Assembly (NCBI GenBank): GCA_016185425.1
Contig: JACPNQ010000034.1
Span: 62,001-126,000 of the forward strand
From: Acidobacteriota bacterium
Lineage (GTDB): Bacteria > Acidobacteriota > Terriglobia > Bryobacterales > Bryobacteraceae
Length of the DNA: 64,000 nt
Direction of reading: 5' to 3'
The notes beneath the pieces are model-generated. The model ran no database searches and was not told the DNA's origin. It was given only the letters and a program-made list of their open reading frames with translations. Below are positions 8,011-16,662 of this stretch, in pieces (the first letter of the stretch is position 1; each line of letters opens with the position of its first letter). A program made the translations under genes and the position numbers.

Positions 8011-9351
8011 ATGCAAGTAGTGACTATTGGCAATCGAACGGACGTTCCACCGCGCGAAGAGACGCGGGAAGGAAATTACTTTGTCTCTAACTATCCGCCG
8101 TTTTCCTTTTGGAAACCGGAGCGGGTCAACGAGGCCGTCGACGCGCTGAATCGTGCGCCGGTGCGCGATACACCGCTGGGCGTTTACGTTCACATCCCTT
8201 TCTGTCGTAAACGCTGCCATTTCTGTTACTTCAAGGTCTATACAGGCAAGGACTCTTCGGAGATCGAGTCGTACCTCGACGCCGTTCGCACGGAACTGGC
8301 TCTTTATGCGGACAAACCCGTCATCGGCGGCCGCAAGCCGCGCTTTATCTACTTTGGCGGCGGTACGCCATCCTATCTGTCCACCAAGCAACTTGGCGGA
8401 CTGGTCGACGAGATGAAGCGTTTGATGCCGTGGAACGAGGCCGAGGAAATCACATTTGAATGTGAGCCCGGGACGCTTACCGAAGGCAAGCTGGAAATGT
8501 TGCGAGAGATCGGCGTCACCCGCTTGAGCCTCGGAATTGAGAGCTTCGACGACGGCCTGCTTCGCTCCAATGGCCGCGCGCACGTCTCCAAAGAAATCGA
8601 GCGAGCCTATACCTTCGCGCGCTCTGTTGGTTTTCCGCAAATCAACATCGATCTCATAGCCGGTATGGTGGGCCAGACGGAAGAGAATTGGCGGGAAACG
8701 GTACGCCGCGGGGTCGAAATAGACCCAGATAGCGTCACGATCTATCAGATGGAAGTGCCGTTCAATACGACAATCTCAAAGGAGATGCGTGATCAGGGGC
8801 TCGATGTGGCGCCAGTTGCCGACTGGCAGACCAAGCGAGCCTGGGCAGACTACGGCTTCTCCGAATACCGCAAGGCTGGTTACACCGTCACCAGCGCCTA
8901 CACGGCTGTGAAGGATCCGGCGAAGGCCAAGTTCGTCTACCGCAATTTGCTGTGGGCAGGCGCCGACATGCTCGGCCTCGGTGTTGCTTCGTTCTCCCAC
9001 GCCGGTGGCACACACTATCAGAACGAACACGGCTGGGAGGGTTACATCGACCGGCTCGGCAAGGGCGAGCTCCCCATATACCGCGCGCTGACGCCGAAGC
9101 CGCTGGAACGGTTCGTGCGCGAGTTCGTCCTGCAGATGAAGCTCGGCAACGTGGAGCGATCCTACTTTCTCGACAAGTACGCCATCGATATGAACGAGCA
9201 GTTTGCGACGGAACTCGGCCAACTGCGCGACGAAGGCCACCTGACCTTCGATGATCACGGCGTCCGCTTAAGCAATCAGGGGATTCTGCAAGTGGACCGT
9301 CTGCTCCACCGATTCTTCCTACCGGAACATCGCAACGCCCGCTATGCATAG
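8011..9351 (+). CDS. HemN/HemW-like radical SAM protein
   Basis: A 446-residue radical SAM enzyme of the coproporphyrinogen-III-oxidase-like group. The 4Fe-4S motif CRKRCHFC is at residues 65-72, FGGGTPSYLS is the SAM-binding glycine motif, and TRLSLGIESFDD is typical of HemN relatives. A HemN C-terminal domain follows (LGVASFSHAGG, and a winged-helix-like tail). The ATG at 8011 is chosen because it gives the usual family N-terminus; an upstream in-frame start would add 24 atypical residues. Its overlap with a thioesterase gene and then an acyl-CoA ligase gene argues against a housekeeping haem role and for chemistry on an acyl substrate, as seen for HemN-like methylases and cyclopropanases. 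The product is unknown. Confidence 0.85.
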   Translation: MQVVTIGNRTDVPPREETREGNYFVSNYPPFSFWKPERVNEAVDALNRAPVRDTPLGVYVHIPFCRKRCHFCYFKVYTGKDSSEIESYLDAVRTELALYADKPVIGGRKPRFIYFGGGTPSYLSTKQLGGLVDEMKRLMPWNEAEEITFECEPGTLTEGKLEMLREIGVTRLSLGIESFDDGLLRSNGRAHVSKEIERAYTFARSVGFPQINIDLIAGMVGQTEENWRETVRRGVEIDPDSVTIYQMEVPFNTTISKEMRDQGLDVAPVADWQTKRAWADYGFSEYRKAGYTVTSAYTAVKDPAKAKFVYRNLLWAGADMLGLGVASFSHAGGTHYQNEHGWEGYIDRLGKGELPIYRALTPKPLERFVREFVLQMKLGNVERSYFLDKYAIDMNEQFATELGQLRDEGHLTFDDHGVRLSNQGILQVDRLLHRFFLPEHRNARYA

Positions 9352-9796
9352 CTTCAAGATCGTGCGCCGTGTGGAGTTCTCCGAAACTGACATGGCCGGT
9401 ATCGTCCACTACAGCAATTTCTTCCGATATATGGAATCCGCCGAGCACGGCTTCTTTCGTTCGTTAGGTCTGACGATCGCGTCGCACAACGCCAATTCGA
9501 TCGGCTGGCCACGCGTCCACGCCGATTGCGATTTCCGCCGCCCGTTGCGTTTTGAGGACACGGTGGAGGTGGAATTGCTTGTAAAGGAAAAGCGCGAGCG
9601 CAGCATCGTTTACGCTTTTATCTTTCGCAAAACGAATACCGATCCGGTGGAAGAAGTGGCACGGGGTACGCTGGCGGTTGCGTGTATTCGGAAGGACCCC
9701 GTTACCGGTGCGATGTCAAGCGTTGCAATTCCCGAAGAAATTGCTTCCCTGATCGAAGCGGCGCCCGAGGCTCTCCTGAGCGAGTCCGGCCGATGA
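9344..9796 (+). CDS. Hotdog-fold acyl-CoA thioesterase (YbgC / 4-hydroxybenzoyl-CoA type)
   Basis: A 150-residue thioesterase of the 4HBT/YbgC group. ETDMAGIVHYSNFFRYME near residues 14-31 is the diagnostic active-site segment with the catalytic Asp. RFEDTVEVELLVKEKRERS is the second family strand pair. These enzymes hydrolyse acyl- or aroyl-CoA thioesters in the cytoplasm. The gene starts eight bases inside the radical SAM gene and ends with an ATGA overlap with the ligase gene, so all three are translationally coupled. In this context it would release or proof-read a CoA-bound intermediate; the substrate is not known. Confidence 0.88.
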   Translation: MHSFKIVRRVEFSETDMAGIVHYSNFFRYMESAEHGFFRSLGLTIASHNANSIGWPRVHADCDFRRPLRFEDTVEVELLVKEKRERSIVYAFIFRKTNTDPVEEVARGTLAVACIRKDPVTGAMSSVAIPEEIASLIEAAPEALLSESGR

Positions 9797-11052
9797 GAGA
9801 TTTGGATCGCGCGGCGCTGGAGGCGTTCCAACTGCGGCGCTTGCTGGAACTCCGCCAGGAGGTCGTGCCGGCGAATAAGTTTCAATCGCCGCGGCTGGCC
9901 GGCGGATTCGCGACGCTTGCCGAATTCAAGGCGCAAGTACCGTTCACGTTCAAGCAGGAGTTGGTAAACGATCAAATCGCCAACGCTCCCTGCGGTACGA
10001 ACCTCACCTACGCCGCCGCGGATTACACGCGCTTCTGTCAGACCAGCAGTACTACCGGCAGTCCGCTGCGATGGCTCGACACGGCGGAAAGCTGGGACTG
10101 GATGATCCGATGCTGGATTCGCGTCTTCCAGGAGTCCGGTGTTGGCGCTGGAGATCGAATCTTCTTTACTTTTTCCTTCGGGCCATTCCTCGGCTTCTGG
10201 GTTGCGTTCGATGCGGCAAGCCGAATGGGCTGCATGGCCATTCCCGGCGGCGGCATGAGCAGCACTGCGCGTTTGGGACTGTTAGCAAGCACCGGCGCCA
10301 CCGTGCTCTGCTGCACGCCGACGTACGCTATCCGCCTTGCCGAAGTCGCGCGGGAAGAGGGCGTCGACGTGCGCGCGTTGCCGCTTCGCACCGTCGTCGT
10401 CGCCGGAGAACCAGGCGGAAGCGTTCCCGGCACGCGCGCTTTGTTGGAGACGCTTTGGCCGGGTGCGCGCATCGTCGATCACCACGGAATGACGGAGACA
10501 GGCCCGGTCAGTTATGAGTGCCCCAAGCGCGCGGGGGTGTTGCATATCATCGAATCGGAGTTCATCGCCGAAGTCGTGGACCCTTCGACCGGCAAAGCCG
10601 TACCCGACGGCGAGAGCGGCGAACTCGTCCTGACAAACCTGGGCCGAACCGGCTCTCCGATACTTCGGTATCGTACGGGTGACTTGGTGCAGCCTGCGCC
10701 TGCCGGTGCGTGCGCGTGTGGCAGCCATGAGTTGGCGCTCATTGGGGGGATTCTCGCGCGCCGGGACGACATGGTGGTCATTCGCGGTGTCAACGTCTAT
10801 CCGAGCGCGGTGGAAGACGTCATTCGCGCCTGCGGCGGCATCGCCGAATATCGCGCGGAGATTGCGACGGTTCGCTCCATGGTGGAGATTCGTCTCTACG
10901 TGGAGCCCCTGCCCAGCGCGGCCGAAGGATTGCAGCACCGCCTGGAAAGCGCCCTGCGCGATGCGCTCGGCATGCGCATTCCGGTGAACATTGTCGGGGA
11001 GGGCGCGTTGCCGCGATTCGAAATGAAAGCCAAACGCTGGGTCCGGATCTGA
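9793..11052 (+). CDS. Phenylacetate-CoA-ligase-like adenylate-forming enzyme
   Basis: A 419-residue member of the AMP-dependent ligase family closest to PaaK (phenylacetate-CoA ligase). TSSTTGSPLRW is the phosphate-binding loop, in which the usual Gly after SS is replaced by Thr. DHHGMTETGPV is the adenine motif, LRYRTGDLV carries the hinge Asp, and a C-terminal lid domain starts near ILARRDDMVVIRGVNVYPSAVE. It would activate a carboxylic acid, often aromatic, as an acyl-adenylate and then CoA thioester. The start at ATG 9793 overlaps the thioesterase stop. With the neighbouring radical SAM and thioesterase genes it suggests a short pathway on a CoA-activated acid. Confidence 0.85.
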   Translation: MRDLDRAALEAFQLRRLLELRQEVVPANKFQSPRLAGGFATLAEFKAQVPFTFKQELVNDQIANAPCGTNLTYAAADYTRFCQTSSTTGSPLRWLDTAESWDWMIRCWIRVFQESGVGAGDRIFFTFSFGPFLGFWVAFDAASRMGCMAIPGGGMSSTARLGLLASTGATVLCCTPTYAIRLAEVAREEGVDVRALPLRTVVVAGEPGGSVPGTRALLETLWPGARIVDHHGMTETGPVSYECPKRAGVLHIIESEFIAEVVDPSTGKAVPDGESGELVLTNLGRTGSPILRYRTGDLVQPAPAGACACGSHELALIGGILARRDDMVVIRGVNVYPSAVEDVIRACGGIAEYRAEIATVRSMVEIRLYVEPLPSAAEGLQHRLESALRDALGMRIPVNIVGEGALPRFEMKAKRWVRI

Positions 11053-11054
11053 CC

Positions 11055-12311
11055 GTGCCGCCCTCTCCCGTTAACGGCCATGTCGAAAACATTCTGCTCA
11101 TTGTTCTCCTGCAGTTAAGCGTCATCATCGGGGCGGCGCGCCTGTTCGGCATGTTGTTTCGCAAGCTAGGGCAGCCGCAGGTGTGCGGGGAGATCGCCGC
11201 CGGTCTCATCCTTGGGCCGTCGTTTTTCGGCAGATTCTTTCCGGAAATCTCCGCCCGCGTCTTTGACCCGTCCGTGGGTCCGATCTTCAGCATCATCAGC
11301 CAGATTGGTTTGGTCCTGATGATGTTCCTGATCGGTCTGGAGTTTGAATTTGGCCACTTGAAGGAGAACCGCCGCGCCGCTCTTTCACTGTCCATAGCGG
11401 GAATGTTGGTGCCTTTCCTGTTGGGCATCTGGCTTGGCGAATACCTTCATGGACGACTCGGGCTGCAGGGCAACCCTCTGTTTTTTGCACTGTTCATTGC
11501 CACCGCCATGTCGATCACGGCCATTCCCACGCTCGGCCGCATCATGATCGAACTCGGGCTGAACCGCAGCCGCATCGGATCATTGACTATTACCGCCGCG
11601 GCCTTCGGAGACGCTGCCGGCTGGGTGATGCTGGCCGTTGTCACGGCGATATCGAAATCAGCTTTTGACGAATGGACCTTCCTGCGAATGATCGGCGCGG
11701 TGATTGTATTCAGCGCGTTCATGCTGATCGCCGTGCGTCCGATTGCTATTCGCACAATCGCCGGGACGCTGCGCCGCGGCAATGGGACGCTGTCGTTGAA
11801 TGCGCTTGCCGCGATCCTGATCGTTATCTTCGCCTGTGCGATAGCGACGAACCTCATCGGCATCTTTTCGATTTTCGGCGCGTTCCTATTTGGCGCGATA
11901 CTTTACGATCAGCATGAGTTCGTCGCCGCTGTTCGAGCGCGCTTGAGCGATTTCGTGACGGTATTCTTCCTGCCCATTTTTTTCGCCTACACCGGATTGC
12001 GGACTGATATCGGGACCATGACAGGCGGAGAGTTATGGCTGCTGTGCGCGTTGGTCCTGCTGACCGCGACAATGGCAAAGCTGGGCGGATGCACCGCGGC
12101 GAGCATGCTCAGCGGTATGTCCTGGCGCGACTCGGCCATGATCGGCGTGATGATGAACACACGCGGGCTGATGGAGCTGATTGTAATCAACGTCGGCTAC
12201 GAGCTCGGCATCATCCCGCGAACGGTGTTTTTCATGCTCGTCTTCATGGCGATTGTCACGACGTACATGACCGCGCCGGTGCTTCTCCGCATCGCGCCCG
12301 AGCTACCGTGA
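11055..12311 (+). CDS. CPA2-family cation/proton antiporter (KefB/NapA-like membrane domain)
   Basis: A 418-residue integral membrane protein with about twelve hydrophobic segments. GQPQVCGEIAAGLILGPSFF is the typical N-terminal CPA2 motif, and AAFGDAAGWVMLA carries the core-domain Asp. No TrkA-N/RCK domain follows, so it is the membrane domain only. It starts with GTG two bases after the ligase stop and is probably in the same transcript. It would exchange Na+ or K+ for protons; whether it serves the preceding enzymes or is simply read through is unclear. Its 3' end overlaps the convergent GntR gene by nine bases. Confidence 0.85.
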   Translation: MPPSPVNGHVENILLIVLLQLSVIIGAARLFGMLFRKLGQPQVCGEIAAGLILGPSFFGRFFPEISARVFDPSVGPIFSIISQIGLVLMMFLIGLEFEFGHLKENRRAALSLSIAGMLVPFLLGIWLGEYLHGRLGLQGNPLFFALFIATAMSITAIPTLGRIMIELGLNRSRIGSLTITAAAFGDAAGWVMLAVVTAISKSAFDEWTFLRMIGAVIVFSAFMLIAVRPIAIRTIAGTLRRGNGTLSLNALAAILIVIFACAIATNLIGIFSIFGAFLFGAILYDQHEFVAAVRARLSDFVTVFFLPIFFAYTGLRTDIGTMTGGELWLLCALVLLTATMAKLGGCTAASMLSGMSWRDSAMIGVMMNTRGLMELIVINVGYELGIIPRTVFFMLVFMAIVTTYMTAPVLLRIAPELP

Positions 12312-12968
12312 GTCGCGCTTGACGGGCCGGGATTTCTTTCGCGTCAACTCATTGATGTCCGTTGAAAAGTAGCCGATAATTCCCGCAACTTCGGCCGCCG
12401 CCTTTGCCGGGTTTCGTCCGCGGATTGCGGCGAGGATCCGCTCGTGTTGTCCGATACTGCGCGTCCAACGTTCGGGACCGCCCATCTTCTCGTGCGTACG
12501 GATAATCACAAATGCAAAGAGCGGAACCAGTAACCGCCGCAGCATTTGTGTCAGCACAGGATTGCCGGCCTTCTCGCAGAGCGTCATGTGGAAGCGCAGA
12601 TCCCGCTCGTAAAAGGCCTGCAAATTCCTTCGGCTCACGGCTGAACGCATGTCGGAGACTATCTGTTCCAGGTCCGACAGATCCGGCTGAATCTCCGTTA
12701 CCAGGCGGGCTGCCAGCGATTCCAGCGCAATGCGGACCTCAAAGCTATGGCGGATGTCCTCCATCGGAATCTGCGTCACTCGTGCGCTTCGCCCGTTTCC
12801 GCGTTCGACGAAGCCCTCCGATTCCAGGATGTTCAATGCCGCGCGAATGCTTGCCTGCGCCACGCCTAGCTTGACAGCCCACTTCCCCTCGACAAGCTGT
12901 TCGCCCGGAGCTAATGTCCCAGCGACTATTTCGTGACGGATCTGGGATGCGATGTTTTCCTTGATCAT
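12303..12968 (-). CDS. GntR family transcriptional regulator, FadR/FCD subfamily
   Basis: A 221-residue regulator. A winged helix-turn-helix lies at residues 1-70 (GEQLVEGKWAVKLGVAQASI, ALNILESEGFVERG), followed by an all-helical FCD effector domain (RIALESLAARLV, DLRFHMTLCEKAGNPVL, HERILAAIRGRNP). The FCD histidine and aspartate pattern for a metal-assisted carboxylate ligand is present (Asp in ERDLRFHM, His in SIGQHERI). FCD regulators commonly repress uptake or catabolic genes for sugar acids. It is transcribed away from the TonB-type receptor gene with an 84-base gap to that gene's start, so this receptor is the obvious candidate target. Confidence 0.9.
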   Translation of the reverse strand: MIKENIASQIRHEIVAGTLAPGEQLVEGKWAVKLGVAQASIRAALNILESEGFVERGNGRSARVTQIPMEDIRHSFEVRIALESLAARLVTEIQPDLSDLEQIVSDMRSAVSRRNLQAFYERDLRFHMTLCEKAGNPVLTQMLRRLLVPLFAFVIIRTHEKMGGPERWTRSIGQHERILAAIRGRNPAKAAAEVAGIIGYFSTDINELTRKKSRPVKRDSR

Positions 12969-12985
12969 GTCCGGTTTTCCTCATC

Positions 12986-13015
12986 TTGACACAGCCGGAA
13001 CGTTACACATATGAT
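12986..13015 (+). promoter_or_regulatory. Candidate sigma-70-type promoter of the TonB-type receptor gene
   Basis: A perfect -35 hexamer TTGACA at 12986-12991 is followed after 18 bases by TATGAT at 13010-13015, which matches the -10 consensus in five of six positions. Transcription would start near 13022. It lies in the short divergent region between the GntR gene and the receptor gene, so the GntR protein could act here. Confidence 0.6.
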
Positions 13016-13027
13016 TCCTGCGAGCGC

Positions 13028-13039
13028 TCAAGCGCTTGA
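13028..13039. promoter_or_regulatory. Perfect 12-base palindrome in the receptor leader
   Basis: TCAAGCGCTTGA is self-complementary and lies just downstream of the expected transcription start and directly before the GGAGG ribosome-binding site at 13041-13045. The half-site AGCGCT also occurs at 13023-13028. It may be an operator for the divergent GntR-type regulator, or a small hairpin near the ribosome-binding site. Confidence 0.4.
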
Positions 13040-13052
13040 CGGAGGCGGTCTT

Positions 13053-16000
13053 ATGAGCAAAAGAGGAAAACTGTTCCTCGCCAGCGTGGCATTTGCGTCC
13101 CTCGCGGCGTGGGGCCAGTACGGACGCGGCGTCATCCTCGGCACGGTCACGGATGCGTCCGGCGCTATTGTTCCAGGCATGAAGGTCATCGCTACAAATA
13201 ACGCGACCAACGAGACGCGCGAGTTCGTATCCGATGCGAACGGAAATTTTCAGTTCAATGCAATGCCGAGCGGATTCTATACGGTCAGCGCATCGGGAGC
13301 GTCGTTCAAGACGTCGACAGCCTCTAACCTTGAACTCCGTGTCAACTCGCAGCTTCGTGTGGACATCGTCATGCAGCTCGGCGGCGTTACCGAGAAGGTG
13401 CAGGTCGAAGCCACCGCGCCGCAACTACAGACCAATACGGCCGTCATGGGAACCGTCATTGATGCGCGAACGATGATTGAGCTGCCGCTCAACTCCCGCA
13501 ATTTCTTCGATCTCGCGGCGCTCACGCCGGGAAGCATTCGGGTTGCCAGCGGTTCCAGCGTGATGGATCAGCGTTCTGTTGAAATTGGCGGTGTACGCAA
13601 TACCTCCACAAATGCGACACTCGACGGCGTTGATTTCTCCGTGGCCAACGTGAACAACCCGGCGATAGCGCTCTCGCTGGACGCGATCCAGGAATTCAAA
13701 GTACAGACGAATTTCATGGACGCTTCGTATGGCTACGGCGCCGCCGGTATCGACATGGTCACGAAACGCGGATCGAATTCTTTCCACGGAGTTGTTTACG
13801 ACTTCGTGCGCAACCGAGCCTTCCAGGCTGGCCAGTTTTTCCGCCCGCCGGCCGGTGCGCCGAGGTTTTCCTACAACCAGTTCGGCGGCAATGCCGGCGG
13901 AAAAATTATCAAGGACAAGCTCTTCTTCTTCGGGAACTATGAGGGACGCCGGCGCCGCACCGGAACCATTCTGCAGGGTCTGATTCCGACCGAAGCGATG
14001 AAGCGTGGCGATTTCTCCGGGCTCACGAAAACGATACGCGATCCGATGGCGGGCGGGACACCCTTCGCCGGCAACATGATCCCCGTGTCGCGGTTCGACA
14101 GGCTGACAAACTCTTTGATCTCATATTTTCCTGTGGCGAATTTCAGTGGACGGCCCGGCGTGAACTACCTGACTACCCCGAGTAACCAGGAACGGCGCGA
14201 TCAATGGACGGGGCGCGCCGATTACCTTGTGTCGCCCCGCGGTTCCCTATTCGGCCGCTATAGCTTCGCGGACAACTCCCTTGGCGACGCCGCCTACCGC
14301 GTTGGAAAGGGGCTCATCCGGCCCGATCGAACACAGAATCTCGCCATCGGCTATACGCATACCTTTGGAACAAACCTCATCAGTGAGACGCGCCTCGGTT
14401 TCACCAAGGCGTATCTTGCGCGTGTCAGCGATGGCGATCGATTCTCCAAAAACTACGCCGCGGAACTGGGGATTAAGAATCTTGGCGCCGTACCGGGCGA
14501 CTACACCGAGCCTTCGGTGACGCTCTCTGAATATGCACCCGGCACGCCGACGGGATCAGCGGGGTTCGTTGGATACGGACTCCGCATCGTTCAGAACAAC
14601 ATCTACTACCGCGTGGCGGAGACGATGACCTATATTCGCGGCAAGCACAGCCTGAAGTTCGGCGGCGACATTAACAGGCTGATGGTCGGTTACGATCAGG
14701 GATCGAATCAGAACGGGATTTTCAATTTCGCGAACAATTTCTCCGGTGATTCATTCGGCGATTTCCTGCTCGGCTTCCCGTTGAGCGCACAGGCCGGCCT
14801 AGGCTCCATCGGCAACTTCGGTGGTGTTGCGAAATACGCCATCGGCACGCGCTACCAGGCATTCATGCAGGACGATTGGAAAATCACGGATCGCCTTACC
14901 CTGAATCTCGGACTGCGCTATGAAGTGTTCCAAAATTGGCGCGGCCGTCTTGCGAATTTCGATCTTGCAACGAATCGTCAATTGCTCGCCGGGCAAAACT
15001 ATTACTATGAACCGGGCGTTGGCCTCGTCAACACCTCGTCGCCGGCATTGCCCGAGCGGCCAATTATCACGGACAAGAACAATTTCATGCCCAGGCTGGG
15101 TCTAGCGTATCGCCTTGGGCAGAAGACGGTAATCCGGGCCGGTGGCGGCATCTTCAGCCTCCTGAATACAGGTGGCGCGACGCTTAACGGCATTATGAGC
15201 ACCGTGCCGTTCTTCGTGCAGGCAAACCTGATCTCCAGCTCCACGACGCCGACAATCGTTGCGTCCAATCTGTTTCCCACCGCTGCGCAAGCCGCGGGCT
15301 CGATTGGCTCACACAACGATCTGAAGCGGCGCGACGGCTACATGTACTCCTACAACTTCAATATTCAGCACCAACTCAGTTCGACATTACTTCTTGAGAC
15401 GGGCTATATCGGAAATACCGGACACAAACAGGTTGGTTCCGTCTATGTGAATCAACCGAGATTGCCGTCGAATCCGGCTGCGCCCGAGCCATTTGCCGCC
15501 CGCGTTCCTTTCCCGCTCGCGCTCCCCACTTTCTCGGAAACCACGAACTATCAGTGGTCGAACTACAACGCATGGTTCATCAAATTCGAACAGCGAATGT
15601 GGCATGGGCTTAGCCTCACCAGCCACTACACGTGGGCGAAGATGATTGACGCAGCGGGTCCAGGCCAGAACATGTACAACCGCCGGGCGGAACGCGGGCT
15701 CTCCGATACCGATGTACGCCATAACTTCATTGCGGGCTTTGTCTATGATCTTCCCGCGGGAAGAGGCCGCGGCTGGGACACAAGAAATCCAGTCCTGGAT
15801 GCAGTCATCGGCGGATGGCAATTGAACGGTATCGCGAATATGCGCACGGGGCTGCCGTTTTCGATTGCCACCACAGGCGATATCGCCAATGTCGCGACAG
15901 GAAGCCAGCGCGCCAATGCGGCCGGCGTAGCGCCGTCGAAGCTTGACCCTCGCACCAATGCACTACTGGGGCTCGATAAGTCTGCCTACTCCCTCCCGGC

Positions 16001-16262
16001 TCGCGGAACTTTCGGAACGCTGTCGCGCAATACGCAGCCAGGCTTTGGCATCAACAATTGGGATGTTTCCATGGCCAAGAACTTCGGCATGAAGTTCTTG
16101 GGCGAGGCCGGGCGGCTGCAACTGCGATTCGAGTGGTTCAACTTTTTCAACCACACCCAGTTCGTGAACCCGAACGCGACGTTCAATACGCCAACATTCG
16201 GCCTGGTGACTTCCACATTTGATCCTCGAATCCTTCAGATCGCGGGGCGACTCTATTGGTGA
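13053..16262 (+). CDS. TonB-dependent receptor-like outer-membrane protein with N-terminal carboxypeptidase-regulatory domain
   Basis: A 1069-residue outer-membrane protein of the type greatly expanded in Acidobacteriota. The start ATG 13053 has GGAGG seven bases upstream and begins a signal peptide (KLFLASVAFASLAAWGQ). Residues of about 24-105 form a carboxypeptidase-regulatory-like beta domain (ILGTVTDASGAIVPGMKV, FQFNAMPSGFYTVSASG). A plug domain follows (LPLNSRNFFDLAALTPG, VEIGGVRNTSTNATLDGVDF), then a long beta-barrel ending in an aromatic (RLYW). No TonB box can be confirmed. Such proteins import oligosaccharides or other large nutrients, but the ligand is unknown. The divergent GntR/FCD gene suggests induction by its substrate. 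Confidence 0.9.
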   Translation: MSKRGKLFLASVAFASLAAWGQYGRGVILGTVTDASGAIVPGMKVIATNNATNETREFVSDANGNFQFNAMPSGFYTVSASGASFKTSTASNLELRVNSQLRVDIVMQLGGVTEKVQVEATAPQLQTNTAVMGTVIDARTMIELPLNSRNFFDLAALTPGSIRVASGSSVMDQRSVEIGGVRNTSTNATLDGVDFSVANVNNPAIALSLDAIQEFKVQTNFMDASYGYGAAGIDMVTKRGSNSFHGVVYDFVRNRAFQAGQFFRPPAGAPRFSYNQFGGNAGGKIIKDKLFFFGNYEGRRRRTGTILQGLIPTEAMKRGDFSGLTKTIRDPMAGGTPFAGNMIPVSRFDRLTNSLISYFPVANFSGRPGVNYLTTPSNQERRDQWTGRADYLVSPRGSLFGRYSFADNSLGDAAYRVGKGLIRPDRTQNLAIGYTHTFGTNLISETRLGFTKAYLARVSDGDRFSKNYAAELGIKNLGAVPGDYTEPSVTLSEYAPGTPTGSAGFVGYGLRIVQNNIYYRVAETMTYIRGKHSLKFGGDINRLMVGYDQGSNQNGIFNFANNFSGDSFGDFLLGFPLSAQAGLGSIGNFGGVAKYAIGTRYQAFMQDDWKITDRLTLNLGLRYEVFQNWRGRLANFDLATNRQLLAGQNYYYEPGVGLVNTSSPALPERPIITDKNNFMPRLGLAYRLGQKTVIRAGGGIFSLLNTGGATLNGIMSTVPFFVQANLISSSTTPTIVASNLFPTAAQAAGSIGSHNDLKRRDGYMYSYNFNIQHQLSSTLLLETGYIGNTGHKQVGSVYVNQPRLPSNPAAPEPFAARVPFPLALPTFSETTNYQWSNYNAWFIKFEQRMWHGLSLTSHYTWAKMIDAAGPGQNMYNRRAERGLSDTDVRHNFIAGFVYDLPAGRGRGWDTRNPVLDAVIGGWQLNGIANMRTGLPFSIATTGDIANVATGSQRANAAGVAPSKLDPRTNALLGLDKSAYSLPARGTFGTLSRNTQPGFGINNWDVSMAKNFGMKFLGEAGRLQLRFEWFNFFNHTQFVNPNATFNTPTFGLVTSTFDPRILQIAGRLYW

Positions 16263-16278
16263 TTGCGCTGGGCGGTGC

Positions 16279-16560
16279 TCATGCCTTACCCCAGAAGCCG
16301 GCAGCGGAGGCGAAACGGCCGGAGCCGGAGAGCTGACCAAAGTTGGCGCCGCGACCCATGATATTGCCGTCCGGCATACGGATTGGCCATGGGAACCGGT
16401 AATAACCGTGACACTGTTCCGGAGTGCCGGCGAGCTCCAACATGAAGCCGGGCACAAACTTCTGTGCATTTGAAATATACGCCGGCAGTGCCTCGCGTCC
16501 GTCGGCAACGCCTATCGAGTCCCGGAAGGCTGCCAATTTCAGCGAGGAGTTCGATGTCAT
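16279..16560 (-). CDS. Hypothetical small protein, possibly frameshifted
   Basis: Between the receptor gene and the DedA gene lie 400 bases in which a 93-codon minus-strand frame looks protein-like (FVPGFMLELAGTPEQCHGYY, MPDGNIMGRGANFGQL). No family is recognised and no good ribosome-binding site precedes ATG 16560. In another minus-strand frame starting at ATG 16648, a hydrophobic start (TSLLVGYVAAGVVVGRY) overlaps the first codons. One base gained or lost near 16550 would join the two into a protein of about 120 residues with a membrane anchor. It could therefore be a small anchored protein with a frameshift, a remnant, or chance. The remaining bases show nothing else. Confidence 0.35.
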   Translation of the reverse strand: MTSNSSLKLAAFRDSIGVADGREALPAYISNAQKFVPGFMLELAGTPEQCHGYYRFPWPIRMPDGNIMGRGANFGQLSGSGRFASAAGFWGKA

Positions 16561-16662
16561 GAATCTGAACGACTGTTGGGCCGGAAGTATAGCGGCCAAC
16601 GACGACGCCGGCGGCGACATATCCAACAAGCAGCGAAGTCCTGTGCAATCCGCAACCGATTA

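Noticed and set aside
8011..9351. Assigning the radical SAM gene as hemN or hemW
   Set aside because: The motifs fit the broad HemN-like group, but the coupled thioesterase and ligase genes do not fit haem synthesis, so no symbol was given.
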